NCBI RefSeq assembly: GCF_022539665.2
Contig: NC_081337.1
Coordinates: forward strand, 1,774,679 to 1,838,678
Direction: 5' to 3'
Length of the DNA stretch: 64,000 bases
Origin: Daphnia carinata
Lineage: Eukaryota; Arthropoda; Branchiopoda; Diplostraca; Daphniidae
Numbering within the stretch: the first letter of the stretch is position 1; the number at the start of each line of letters is the position of its first letter. A program made the position numbers and the translations under genes. The notes below the pieces were generated by a model that made no database searches, had not been told where the DNA came from, and saw nothing but the letters and a program-made list of their open reading frames with translations. Positions 10,743 to 19,623 of this stretch are shown here, piece by piece.

Positions 10743-11466
10743 TGTCAATTGCAACACCATATATACGCAACACGGGTGACCTAGATGAACACCTGCTAGC
10801 TAGATGACGCATCCATGTGTCATCAGCATCACGCCACTTATAAAACATTTTGATTGGTGGCACGGGCGACGCCCATCATCACACCATTATCACGCCATTT
10901 TAAACATCTCTGATTGGTGGTAAATATTCGCACAGCAACTCACCAATGTGCCAATATGCAAAGTGTAATCGTGAACCCAAAATATGAAAAAGATCAGACA
11001 AGAACTTGCATCTGAGTAAGGTAGTCGCCTGAATTATTCTTGTTGCTCTTATCTTTTGGTTAATAGTATTGCGTAGTAAACTGTACTCTTTCATGTAAAC
11101 TTTATTTGTTTAACTTGCTTTAATTTATATCTGTTCGAACTTAGTTATTCTTGGACAGTGCATTTGTCCTTTTCTTAAACACTTGTTCAATCTATTTGAT
11201 TGTGAATTGACTTCGTGAGCGTGAGGTTATCTCGTTCGCTTCCGTGTCGATATCTTTCCGCTACCCACTCGTGTTATCACGGTAAGACTTGGTTATAATT
11301 GTCTCTCTTTCTCTCTTTAGTTTCCCTACTGTATCTTTATTTCTCTTTATGTTCTTGCTTAATGTAGTATGCTTACTCTAGAATAATAAATCCATCATTG
11401 TGGGAAATACGCCTCCGAGCTCGTTATTTCCTTTTGTCTTAATACAGTAAAGTCAGACTTCCCACA
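10743..11466 (+). repeat. Putative 5' LTR of the gypsy element
   Basis: The proposed LTR starts TGTCAATTG at 10743 and ends TTCCCACA at 11466, matching the TGT...ACA rule. Without the 3' LTR the limits cannot be verified. Inside, a ~75 bp module ending TGATTGGTGG occurs twice (about 10820-10860 and 10885-10920), giving two inverted CCAAT boxes as often seen in U3. A TATAAAA lies at about 10839 and a polyadenylation signal AATAAA at 11395-11400, consistent with U3-R-U5. Confidence 0.5.
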
Positions 11467-11488
11467 GGGCAGATGCTTTACATAATAG

Positions 11489-11500
11489 TGGCAGCGTTTT
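11489..11500 (+). promoter_or_regulatory. Candidate tRNA primer-binding site
   Basis: TGGCAGCG begins at 11489, 22 bp after the proposed LTR end. A primer site normally begins with TGG, complementary to tRNA CCA. I cannot name the primer tRNA from these bases and the spacing is longer than usual, so this is tentative. Confidence 0.3.
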
Positions 11501-11516
11501 TCAGAGCTCTACCACA

Positions 11517-12626
11517 ATGATGGAGGATGTTATGTCAGGTGGGCATAAACTTTCTCGTACACCTTTGAACACTCCGCTTTTTCCTGTAACACCCGTAGTG
11601 CAAATCAATGACGAAACGATTGCTAAGTTGATTATTTTCGAAAAATTGTCAGCTTCTACCGCGACCGTTCCGCATTCATCTCAAGGCAGTCAGACTTCAG
11701 ATAAAGAAACATAAGCCATTAAACCATCTACTTCTCCCGTCTTAATTCCTAAAGTACAGACAGATAACACCCAGTTGAAGAAATTGAGGTCTAACACCGC
11801 GTATGAGGCCGTAGCCCCATTAGTTAAAACTCCCACTAAGAAAATTTGGGGCCGTAGCAAAGCTTCCGTTACACCTACTCAGCCCGCACCGTCTGTTTAT
11901 GCAAGGTTAGCTTCTCGTTTTTCTCCCATAAAATCACCTGTGGGAAACACATCAAAGACTAGTTTTCTCTCGAGCACTCTTTTAAGCTTTTTCCAAAAGA
12001 AAAGCCCAGTGAATGGACGGTCAACCGAAAGTGAGTCTCCATCACCTATACCACGAGATCACGACCAACCAATCGAGAATATTCCCGGCACCAACGAGTC
12101 AGTTACCGTCCCTACTACTGACGCTCAGGTACCTCAAGGAGAGGGAATTGGATTTCCAGTCAACCAATCCATTAATTTGGGAACAACTACGATCGTTGAT
12201 GCAAACAATCCGGCTGCGGTACCAATACCAAGCCAACGTGACAACGGATTTGAAAAACCCGAAGACACTCCTGAAAGCCTTGGGAGCAGTCCTGGAAACG
12301 ATAGCAATTGGACAAACCAGGACAACGGCACAGGTTGCGGAGAACCAAGTGGCCGCGCTGACAGCAATCTTCACAACCTATGCGAGGGAGTTTACGATTT
12401 ACCTACTAAGACAGACTTACAACATCGTCGAGTTACTGACATACACGCCGGCGAAGGACAAGGACCTGTTCAACTTTGTCCCCAAGGAAAGCTTGCTCAA
12501 CAACCTCGAGGACAGGACATATTCCCTACTCGCAATCGAGATAGCGCAGTTCTCAACCTACCTAAAGGACACCCTGCGGGAGTACCAGCTGAAGTTTCTC
12601 AAGGACATCCTCCACCTGGTCCCTAA
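11517..12626 (+). pseudogene. Gypsy 5'-proximal ORF (Ser/Thr/Pro-rich), one in-frame stop
   Basis: Starting at ATG 11517 this frame is open for 65 codons, is stopped by TAA at 11712-11714, then stays open in the same frame to 12626. The part before about 12000 is rich in Ser, Thr, Pro and Lys (KTPTKKIWGRSKASVTPTQP) and looks disordered. After 12013 it overlaps the longer helical ORF in the next frame, so its own tail may be merely an overlapping frame. A plausible reading is an N-terminal region originally continuous with, or translated ahead of, the 12013-13041 ORF. It has no recognisable domain. Confidence 0.45.
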
Positions 12627-13041
12627 CCTAAGAAAAGTTCAGCCCATAAGCAGTTTGGAGGGATTATTGCCGGAACTGACATCGCTTCAGACCAAATTAA
12701 ACAACTTCCAGACATCGGTGCAACCGGACGGGCAGCGAATAACGAAGGAAATCAGGGAAACACTCATTCCGGCTACCAACGAATTGAGACAGTTGCTATC
12801 ATACATTCCGAGGACCCAGGAAGAACAGCAAACCACGCCGAGTCCGCAGGAATCGCCGCTGTCGGAACGCATTCCGAAGAGAAGGCGAGCACGCCAAAGA
12901 AACCGGCCTTCCAACCAGTCACGCACTCAACACCCTCCTCAAGCCCAGCAATCCAATCAGCAGGAAGATCTGATAGCGCAACTGAGGCGATTACGAACAG
13001 CATTTCAGGACACCCTCAGAATTCACGGCGAAAGACGTTGA
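12013..13041 (+). CDS. Extra gypsy ORF upstream of gag, helical protein of 342 aa
   Basis: The ATG at 12013 follows directly after an in-frame TGA (12010-12012) and the frame stays open to TGA 13039-13041. The product is predicted mostly alpha-helical, with heptad-like leucine spacing in the middle (residues about 80-260, e.g. LLKALGAVLETIAIGQ and LKDTLREYQLKFLKDI). It ends in a basic Gln/Arg/Pro-rich tail (KRRRARQRNRPSNQ). The stop overlaps the open gag frame, which lies -1 relative to it, so translation could pass into gag by frameshift or reinitiation. The family is unknown to me. A matrix-like or additional Gag segment is the simplest guess, given the position just 5' of capsid and the basic tail. 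Confidence 0.55.
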   Translation: MDGQPKVSLHHLYHEITTNQSRIFPAPTSQLPSLLLTLRYLKERELDFQSTNPLIWEQLRSLMQTIRLRYQYQANVTTDLKNPKTLLKALGAVLETIAIGQTRTTAQVAENQVAALTAIFTTYAREFTIYLLRQTYNIVELLTYTPAKDKDLFNFVPKESLLNNLEDRTYSLLAIEIAQFSTYLKDTLREYQLKFLKDILHLVPNLRKVQPISSLEGLLPELTSLQTKLNNFQTSVQPDGQRITKEIRETLIPATNELRQLLSYIPRTQEEQQTTPSPQESPLSERIPKRRRARQRNRPSNQSRTQHPPQAQQSNQQEDLIAQLRRLRTAFQDTLRIHGERR

Positions 13042-13064
13042 ATCCTCCCATATTCGATCCCGAC

Positions 13065-14312
13065 ATGGCCAAATCTTGTTCTCCTTCACGGGCTGCCACA
13101 GTCAACGACTTAAATGATTTTCAGACAAACCAACACACTTTTTCGCGCCTACAATTGCTTCCTTCCTTTTCGGGAAGTCCATTTTCTCGTTTTGACTCTT
13201 GGCTAGAATCTTTTGAAAGCATAGTTGATGGGGCAGCATGGTCAGAAGAAAAGATTATTCAGATGCTGCGAGCTAAAATAACAGATAAGGCTTTTTCAGT
13301 ACTTCAAAACATTATCAGGCAGCATCCGCATGATTATGCGTCTATTAAAGAAGCGTTACTTGATCACTTTCATGGGGATGAAAACGTCGATGTCTATATA
13401 AAAAAATTCAATAAGGCTAAACGCAAACCAGGCGAAAAAATTGTCGACTATGCGCACCGCTTGCACGAGATTTTTAAGAAGGCGTATCCAGCGGGTTATG
13501 CAGAGAAATCGTTCACAATAATCCTTATGCAAAAATTTATCAAGGGGTTGGATTTCAAATTACAGGCCAAAGTACGTTATAAAGAATTTCGCGATTTTAC
13601 CGAGCTTGTAGCATCAACGCGTATTTATGCCGTTCGTTTGGAAGCTTTAGAGACAGATCGGGAAAAACATGAGTTTGTTAGAGCAATCGATGGATCGTGT
13701 GACAAGAAACATTCGGATTTGACGGAACTCAAGCAAATGTTAATCGACCAGAAGGAAATAGTCAATAATGTCGTTGCTAATATTAGTCAAGGGAATAAAA
13801 ATGCGGAGAGCCCGAAAGAAAACAGGGAAGACATTAGGGATGTTCTTCAGGAACTCACGCAAGCAGTCAAACAGCTCCAAAGGGACAAGAAAGATTATTC
13901 TTCTTCTCCAACAGGCAACCCTTATAAGAAACAAGTTTCGTTCCAAACCAATAGCGGCAATCAAGACAGAAATTGGAGACCTCCTCCTCATCGACCCAAT
14001 AATAACACCAATTCTTACCAAAATGCGGGATTCTCTAATAGACCTACACAGTCCACGTCCTCGTTTTCCAGACCTTTTATTGATTCGAGAAATCGGCCTA
14101 CTCAAAATGGAATAACTTGCAATTTCTGCGGTTTTCGTGGGCATACACAATCGGAATGCCGTAAATTCCAACGGCATAATTTAGAACAAGCACAGCCTCC
14201 AATTTGTTATTCTTGTCGTGAAATCGGACACAAATCGAATAACTGTCCCAAGTTCAGGAGCTCCGATAGGCCGAATATTCCAGGTCCCCCTCAGCGTCAG
14301 GGAAACCAATAG
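13065..14312 (+). CDS. gag: Gypsy Gag (capsid and nucleocapsid)
   Basis: Gag assembles the cytoplasmic particle that packages element RNA. The first ATG is at 13065, although the frame is open further upstream, so entry from the preceding ORF is possible. Residues about 40-210 resemble a retrotransposon capsid, with FSGSPFSRFDSWLESFE near the start and a helical run to RIYAVRLEALE. The C-terminal part is Asn/Pro/Arg-rich and carries two CCHC zinc knuckles: CNFCGFRGHTQSEC and CYSCREIGHKSNNC. It ends at TAG 14310-14312. The frame is intact, about 415 residues, within the normal gypsy range. Confidence 0.85.
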   Translation: MAKSCSPSRAATVNDLNDFQTNQHTFSRLQLLPSFSGSPFSRFDSWLESFESIVDGAAWSEEKIIQMLRAKITDKAFSVLQNIIRQHPHDYASIKEALLDHFHGDENVDVYIKKFNKAKRKPGEKIVDYAHRLHEIFKKAYPAGYAEKSFTIILMQKFIKGLDFKLQAKVRYKEFRDFTELVASTRIYAVRLEALETDREKHEFVRAIDGSCDKKHSDLTELKQMLIDQKEIVNNVVANISQGNKNAESPKENREDIRDVLQELTQAVKQLQRDKKDYSSSPTGNPYKKQVSFQTNSGNQDRNWRPPPHRPNNNTNSYQNAGFSNRPTQSTSSFSRPFIDSRNRPTQNGITCNFCGFRGHTQSECRKFQRHNLEQAQPPICYSCREIGHKSNNCPKFRSSDRPNIPGPPQRQGNQ

Positions 14313-14365
14313 ATATCAACTGTAACTTCGGGTCAGTTGATAAGGAGTCTCAGTTAAAATCCTGA

Positions 14366-14992
14366 CAAGTCGCAAAATTAACAACTATAACAAATGAATC
14401 GACCCCTAGAATTCCATTAAAACTTTTTCAGATACCGTTGCAAGCATTATTTGATACAGGCGCGTCTAAAAACATTATTCACGAGAGAATATTTCATAAG
14501 TTACCCCCGAGAGGTCAAGCGATCTGCAGTCAGCTTGATTTCGATTTGTATGATGTAGGGGAGAAAAAGTTACAAACGCTGGGAAGAGTTACATTGCCCG
14601 TACGATACGGAGAGTCAGTTTTAAGACAAGAGTTTATTGTTACAAATGGTGTTTCTGAAGACTGTATCCTTGGATGGGATGCAATCCAGAAGCACGGTTT
14701 TCGGCTTGACGGAGAAGCCAGGAGCATTTATTTAGCAAGGGATGAGCAGGGATCAGCCATCTCTAGGGTACCAGACATGGCAGTTACGACGGTCAAAAAG
14801 ACGACGCTATTTCGTCAGACTTTGCTAGTAATTGCAACGCAAATGAAAGGTTCATTTCCGTATGTCCCCCTAATACCACATTTATGTTTACCCCAGCAGA
14901 GGATTTGCCGAACGGTATTTTTATTGAGGAATTCATTGGAAACGTATCTTATGATGGGAAATATCAAATTATGGTCGAGAATCATTCGTTAA
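14366..14992 (+). pseudogene. pro: Gypsy aspartic protease region, frameshifted at its 3' side
   Basis: This frame opens after TGA at 14363-14365. The catalytic motif LFDTGASKNII is seen with D-T-G at 14453-14461, and the second conserved part DCILGWDAIQKHG follows about 75 residues later, as in retropepsins. The domain would cut the Gag-Pol polyprotein. It is in a different frame from gag and separated from it by about 50 nt that include a stop, so no simple readthrough joins them in this copy. Similarity to the expected protease-RT linker leaves this frame near 14850-14885 and continues in the +1-shifted frame at 14884, marking a frameshift; codons after that point in this frame are shadow. 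Confidence 0.8.
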
Positions 14993-15114
14993 ATCAAGTC
15001 ATACTTCCTAGGAACACTACATTAGGCGTAATTGAGATTATTCATAACGTAATTGGGAAAATTGCTTTAAGTAAATTAGAGGAAAAACCTACTATTAAAA
15101 GTGAGCCCGTTTAA
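14884..15114 (+). pseudogene. pol: Gypsy protease-RT linker segment ending in an in-frame stop
   Basis: The segment has the usual linker pattern before gypsy RT (FIGNVSYDGKYQIMVENHS then PRNTTLGVI). It is in the same frame as RT but terminated by TAA at 15112-15114, after which the frame reopens at 15115 (ISEVDAEFQ) straight into RT. The stop is therefore a disabling mutation in what was one pol frame. Confidence 0.75.
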
Positions 15115-17244
15115 ATTTCAGAAGTCGACGCTGAATTTCAAGCTCCGCTCTCAAAACTATTAAATTACTTCCACGACTTGTTCGCCGCAAAAGATTCAGA
15201 ATTAGGGAACACTAATCTCATTAAACATACAATTGATACACAAGGAAGAGGCCCTATTCGACAACGCCCTTATCGAGTTACAAATAATCAAAGAAAAATA
15301 TTGGAAGATAAAGTACAGGAAATGTTGGATGCTAATGGGATCCAATATTCACATTCGCCATGGGCTTCACCTGTGGTTTTAGTGGAAAAAAAGGGTGGAG
15401 AAGTAAGATTTTGCGTTGACTATAGGAAATTAAATAGTATTACAAAAAAGGATTCATTTCCTATGTCGAGGATAGATGAAACATTGGACAAACTGTATGG
15501 GAAGAAATATTTCACCACTCTTGATTTAGCTTCAGGTTATTGGCAAATTCAAGTTGATGAGCCGGCTATTGAAAAAACAGCATTCGTAGTGGAAAATAAC
15601 CTTTACGAATTTAAACGTATGGCATTTGGATTGTGCAATGCACTTGCGACATTTCAAAGACTAATGAATTACGTACTGAAAGACGTTTTGGGAAGTAAGG
15701 CGTTAGTTTACTTGGATGACGTAAACATCTTTTCGGACACTTTTGACGATCACTTGAAGGATATTCGCGAAATCTTTGAGTTATTGAAAAATGCCAATCT
15801 AAAATTAAAACTTAAAAAATACCAGTTCATTAAAAGTTCAGTTAATTATTTGGGCCATGTCATCTCGACTGATGGTATCAAACCTGATCCGAGTAAAATT
15901 GAGAAAATAGTTAATTATAAAACGCCCGCTTCAGTAGATGAAGTCAGATCATTTCTGGGTCTAGCTGGGTATTACAGAAGATTTATTCAAAATTTTGGAT
16001 CAATCGCTAAACCATTGACTAGATTAACCCATAAAGATCTTAGCAGGAAACCTTTTAATTGGGGAAACGAAGAAAATATTGCTTTCGAAACCTTGCATAC
16101 ATCTCTAGTGACTCCACCAGTACTTGCTTACCCCAATTTCAACGAGAAATTTTTCCTTTTCACCGATGCATGCGATTATAGCATTGGAGCGGTACTGTCC
16201 CAAATTCAAAATGGTCACGAGCACCCAATCGCGTATTCCAGTAGACAGCTAACGAAGGCAGAAGCTAAATACAGTACGACTGAAAAAGAGGCACTTGCGG
16301 TTATCGATGCGATTAAGCATTTTCGACATTACCTTTTAGACCAACCTTTTGAGATCATTAGTGATCATCGTCCACTTCAATGGCTTAAAAATCAGAAAGA
16401 TAACAATGGGAGATTAGGAAGATGGGCTATCCTGTTGGCCGTAACAAATTATGAATTAAAATACAGACCGGGACGTATTCACCAAAATGCAGATTGCTTG
16501 TCACGCTTAAAAATAGCTAGTATCCAAACCGAACGTAATATTAAATTAATTTGTGAAAAACAAGTAGAAGACGACCTTTGCATAGCTATTCGAAATTATT
16601 TAGATAACGGTGAACTTGAAGAAGCTTTTCTCCAATCTAAAGTTATTGACGGTACGCTTTACCGGCACGTGCTGCCATCTTCTGATAGCAAAAGAAACGA
16701 AACTAACCATCAGTTGGTTTTGCCTACATCGTTACACCATCTAGTGCTCAAAGAACTACATGATGCACCGATGAGTGGTCATTTAGCCTTTTACAAAACC
16801 TATCTAAAAGTAAAGAATCATTATTATTGGCCTACCATGCGAAAAGACATCAAAGAATACTGTCAGGCTTGTGAGGTATGCATTGGCAACACTTCGTCAA
16901 ATTACAGAGCGTTATTGCATCCTCATGAAATTGCAAAGGCCCCTTTTAAAGTTATAGGCATGGATTTTCTAGGCCCTGTCACACCAGTTTCGCCCAATGG
17001 TAACAGTTACATTTTAGTTATCACAGATTATTTTAGCCGATGGGTGGAAGCTGTTGCTTTAAAGGATCAGACTGCGCAGACAACAGCAGAATGTGTATAC
17101 AAAACAATAATAGTTAGACACGGTATGCCTAAAGCTATTCTTTCAGATCGCGGAACTAAATTCACATCGAAATTATTCCGTTACTTTTGTAAAAAATTGA
17201 AAATTGACCAACGACTAACAACTGCTTATAATCCAGCGGTAGCC
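15115..17244 (+). pseudogene. pol: Gypsy Pol: reverse transcriptase, RNase H, truncated integrase
   Basis: The RT runs from about 15240. It has LDLASGYWQIQVDE, FGLCNALATFQRLM (the usual NAPATF proline is alanine here) and the catalytic YLDD at 15709-15720. RNase H follows with FTDACDYSIGAVLSQ, TEKEALAVIDAI and SDHRPLQWL, supplying the D-E-D residues. The integrase zinc domain is HDAPMSGHLAFYKTYLK with CQACEVC (H-H-C-C), and the core shows GMDFLGPV and ILSDRGTKFTS (the first two acidic residues). Homology stops after TAYNPAV at about 17241, before the catalytic glutamate and C-terminal domain. The frame then continues to 17352 only through the inserted motif repeat, adding a GPGELGPGYLGP-type tail. 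No internal stop lies between 15115 and 17241. Confidence 0.9.
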
Positions 17245-17413
17245 GGAGAAATAGGACCTGGAGAATTAGGACCCGGATATTTAGGACCGCAAAATAGGAC
17301 CTGGAGAAATAGGACCCGGAGAATTAGGACCCAACCTTCAAACATTTTTTGAAGGGTCCTATTTCTCCATGTTGAGGGTCCTATTTCTCCAGCATAGAGG
17401 TCCTATTTCTCCA
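17245..17413. repeat. Bidirectional GGACCTATTTCTCC motif cluster (family member 2)
   Basis: Six leftward units of about 14 bp (GGAGAAATAGGACCT and close variants) run from 17245 to about 17331. A hairpin follows, with TTCAAA pairing with TTTGAA around CATTT, enclosed by AGGACCC and GGGTCCT. Then come three rightward units GGTCCTATTTCTCC spaced about 22 bp. The architecture equals that at 8588-8703 although the core bases differ. It starts exactly where the integrase homology ends, so it is probably the edge of the DNA that truncated the retrotransposon. Confidence 0.7.
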
Positions 17414-17881
17414 TCAGAAGAATACATAATGTTTATCGGACATCACCTGTCCGATTATTGAAAAGAAAACCTATCGGCTTATATTGGTTTCTGCGCTTCA
17501 AACACTGTTATCAATATGACGTCTTTTCATCCCATCATAACTTTTTTATTGAAATAATATTCGTGATTTTTTTTGCATGATTATAAGCGTTATCTATTGT
17601 TTATTAAAGTTCATATAATTGAAAATCAATTTTTTTACACAGTATTTTGATTTTTGCATTTTACATTTTATTACTGGTGTTTTCAGGCCTACCATCATCC
17701 GCCCTTTACTAATGCCGTTATTCACTTTTTTTTTTTTCTTCGTGCCTCGATGAAGATCCTGGGGGGCGTACAGCTACCTCTCTTAATAAGCAAATTATTA
17801 TATAAAAATAATTGAAGAAACTTTAATTTAATAATAAAACACTGTTTGCCCTTGCGTAAAATATTGTTTTTTACGATATAT
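17414..17881. other. Non-coding sequence, probably body of the motif-cluster element
   Basis: AT-rich, with no credible gene. It contains GTTATCTATTGTTTATTAAAG near 17590, similar to 8910-8945, and a G-rich tract (GGGGGGCG) near 17761. No terminal repeat or target duplication could be found, so the right end of the inserted DNA is undefined. Confidence 0.35.
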
Positions 17882-18229
17882 ATGGCAACGTTGTACTACA
17901 AGCAGACGACTGTTGCAAGCTCAAGTGTCAACATCCTACAATTCTATGAATCGTTGAAGTTGTTTATTGTAAGCGGTGTTTGTTTGACAGGTAAGTGGTT
18001 AGTTTCAGTAAAATTAAAATTTTTCTATTTCCTAGGTTTGGCAGTTTTGCTACATTTTAAATTCATGTTGGCATTAGCACCACAGAAGGAACAAATTTAT
18101 TTGGAAGGAAAGGTATTAAAAGTGTAGATAAAATTTGATTAATTGCAGTTGGAAATTTGAAACAGATTACTTTTACGAAATGTTTCTTAGGTGCATACTT
18201 TCAAGGAGAATCATGAAACTAGAGCATGA
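17882..18229 (+). CDS. Predicted three-exon small membrane protein, 74 aa
   Basis: Exons 17882-17990, 18036-18112 and 18191-18229 join in phase (109 + 77 + 39 nt = 75 codons including TGA 18227-18229). Introns of 45 and 78 nt have canonical borders: GTAAGT...TTTCCTAG, and GTATTA...TTTCTTAG. The protein begins MATLYYKQTT, has one strongly hydrophobic segment (about residues 27-52, including FIVSGVCLTGLAVLLHF) and ends in a charged tail, KVHTFKENHETRA. A single-pass small membrane protein is the natural reading. I do not recognise the family. The alternative is that the ATG is internal and earlier exons were lost. The clean phasing and splice sites are the main support. Confidence 0.45.
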
Positions 18230-18370
18230 TTTACCATAAACCGTTTGGGAACCAACTTGTTAGCTGCCTTATAACTATCATCCTTCTGGTAATCTAGGTG
18301 TTCACAGATTTTTTGTTCGTGAAATTTATATAATCATTTTTCTTGTCGTTCAGATGAAAACACAGCATAA

Positions 18371-18470
18371 NNNNNNNNNNNNNNNNNNNNNNNNNNNNNN
18401 NNNNNNNNNNNNNNNNNNNNNNNNNNNNNNNNNNNNNNNNNNNNNNNNNNNNNNNNNNNNNNNNNNNNNN
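18371..18470. other. Assembly gap (100 N)
   Basis: Exactly 100 N, a conventional scaffold gap of unknown true size. Confidence 0.99.
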
Positions 18471-18503
18471 TTATTACGATAATACTTGTTGTGCAAGCGA
18501 CGA

Positions 18504-18732
18504 CTAATGTGCCGATTGATGGTTTTGGTTGGTGGCCACAATTCCCGAGAAGATGATTGTTCTAAAAAAAAATAAAATTGCAATAATTATACTAATGTAC
18601 TCCATATAACTATAAATGAATTTACCTTGCATGTTTAAATCCTTCCAACCATTTACCAAACGAGTGATAAGAGAAAGCAAAAGCTTTCAATTGTCCGGAA
18701 GAACGGTTTAAGAATTCGTTGATCAGAGCTCC
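18504..18732 (-). CDS. Two candidate 3'-terminal exons of an unrecognised minus-strand gene
   Basis: Exon 18626-18732 follows a pyrimidine-rich CACAG acceptor and ends at GCAAG|GTAAAT. It reads ALINEFLNRSSGQLK then FSYHSFGKWLEGFKHA. It splices in phase to 18504-18561 (after a T-rich TTTTTAG), reading TIIFSGIVATNQNHQ and ending at TAG 18504-18506. The 64 nt intron is typical for this window. Upstream exons could not be chained: an open stretch at 18807-18840 has splice-like edges but the wrong phase. The gene would converge on the small plus-strand gene across the gap. No family recognised. Confidence 0.35.
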
Positions 18733-19005
18733 CTGTGAAAAAAGAAAAATAAAATTAATAAAAAAGGCAAAAAAAGAACTTAAGAAATAAAAAACGTTAA
18801 ACCGACCCGAGTAAACTGTAAAAAAATTGCCACGCAAAACCTACAAAGAAGAAAAAGAAGAAAAAAAAAATTAGTAAAACATAAGCAAAGTTAATTAGAA
18901 AGACAATAAAAAAAGTAAAAGCATTAAGTGACGTGAAGTATAGTTAGGTAGCATACCCATAATTTGCAGATATAATTAAATAACTATCGTAAATATTTCT
19001 AATCC

Positions 19006-19227
19006 TAGTCGGCCTACGTCCCGACTAAGATATCTATTTAACTGAAGGTCCACTGACCTGGGTCAGACAATTGGTTTCACGACGACACTGTGAAACCAAT
19101 CCCGATACCTGTGCCCATTGAGGTGACAAGTCTCAATGCCCTTACACTTAAATTAACAATGCCAGCACTCGAACCGTTGCCTATCCGTTCCGAGCCTGAT
19201 ACAATGTGTCCGGGTGCGGCCCAGCAC
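19006..19227. other. Run of six consecutive short hairpins in GC-richer DNA (possible structured RNA)
   Basis: Stems, in order: TAGTCGG/CCGACTA (19006-19027, 8 nt loop); CTGACC/GGTCAG (19053-19066); ATTGGTTTCAC/GTGAAACCAAT (19070-19100, 11 bp perfect, 9 nt loop); CATTGAG/CTCAATG (19116-19138, 9 nt loop); CTCG-AAC/GTT-CGAG with one bulge (19168-19194); GTG..GGG/CCC..CAC (19206-19227). The stretch is clearly richer in G and C than its neighbours, a classic mark of structured RNA in AT-rich genomes. No ORF covers it. I could not match it to U snRNA, SRP, RNase P or tRNA. It could instead be a hairpin-rich mobile element. Confidence 0.5.
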
Positions 19228-19264
19228 TAGTGAAATAGAAAATGTACTTACGGTTTGCGACTCC

Positions 19265-19465
19265 TTAGAAACAATCCGCAGCTGGGCAGGAACTGGGCAG
19301 GCCGCCTGGACACGAACAACGGGTGATTACTTTGTTGACAGCATTCACGGCACATTCGAAGCACCGTCGACAACCTACACCACATGAAGATCTAAATGCC
19401 CATTGGCTGAAATGCTGGAAACCGCATGTGAAAATTGGGAAGTCAGAACTACCATTATTTGCCAT
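19265..19465 (-). CDS. Cysteine-rich open frame, 66 aa, uncertain
   Basis: The ATG on the minus strand at 19465 opens a frame with ten cysteines in the last 54 residues (e.g. CGVGCRRCFEC and CSCPGGLPSSCPAADC). It has no signal peptide and no family I know. A good splice donor (CC|GTAAGTAC) lies just after its stop, near 19250. It may be a transcribed exon whose frame is fortuitous. Confidence 0.18.
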   Translation of the reverse strand: MANNGSSDFPIFTCGFQHFSQWAFRSSCGVGCRRCFECAVNAVNKVITRCSCPGGLPSSCPAADCF

Positions 19466-19549
19466 TTCTGTAGTATTACCCTAAACACCAGTAATTATTT
19501 TCTCCCAAAAATTCTTCCATAGAATAATTATTCAAAACCTCAGAAGAAA

Positions 19550-19623
19550 TGTAACCACGGAGAATCGAACACAGGACTACCCGTGTCACAGGTTATAGCG
19601 CTACCGATATGGTAAGACTTGCT
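19550..19623 (-). ncRNA. tRNA-like sequence (tRNA pseudogene or SINE head)
   Basis: On the minus strand a B-box-like GTGTTCGATTC and an A-box-like TACCATATCGGTAG are spaced as in a tRNA. The D-loop GGTAGCGC and the 3' GGTTACA acceptor half are recognisable. The 5' acceptor half does not pair and the anticodon arm (ACCTGTGACACGGGT) fits a 7 nt loop poorly. It is therefore a decayed tRNA or the head of a tRNA-derived SINE; no tail or target duplication is visible. Confidence 0.4.

Larger units (their letters stand above)
10743..17244 (+). mobile_element. Ty3/gypsy LTR retrotransposon, 3'-truncated and decayed
   Basis: Layout: 5' LTR, candidate primer site, extra ORF region, gag, protease, reverse transcriptase, RNase H, integrase. 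The order RT-RNaseH-integrase defines Ty3/gypsy (Metaviridae-type), as opposed to copia. The element stops within the integrase core at about 17244, where an unrelated motif-repeat begins. The final catalytic glutamate region, integrase C-terminus and 3' LTR are absent from the window. Coding regions carry two in-frame stops and one frameshift, so this copy is dead, although long intact frames suggest modest age. Confidence 0.9.

Noticed and set aside
13740-14177. 145-codon minus-strand open frame opposite gag
   Set aside because: It is an antisense shadow of a strongly supported gag gene with both zinc knuckles on the plus strand.
18807-18840. Additional upstream exon for the minus-strand candidate gene
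   Set aside because: Splice-like edges exist, but joining it to the 18626-18732 exon breaks the reading frame.
19550-19623. Functional tRNA-His or tRNA-Asp gene
   Set aside because: The 5' acceptor half does not pair and the anticodon loop cannot be set with confidence, so I kept it only as a tRNA-like relic.
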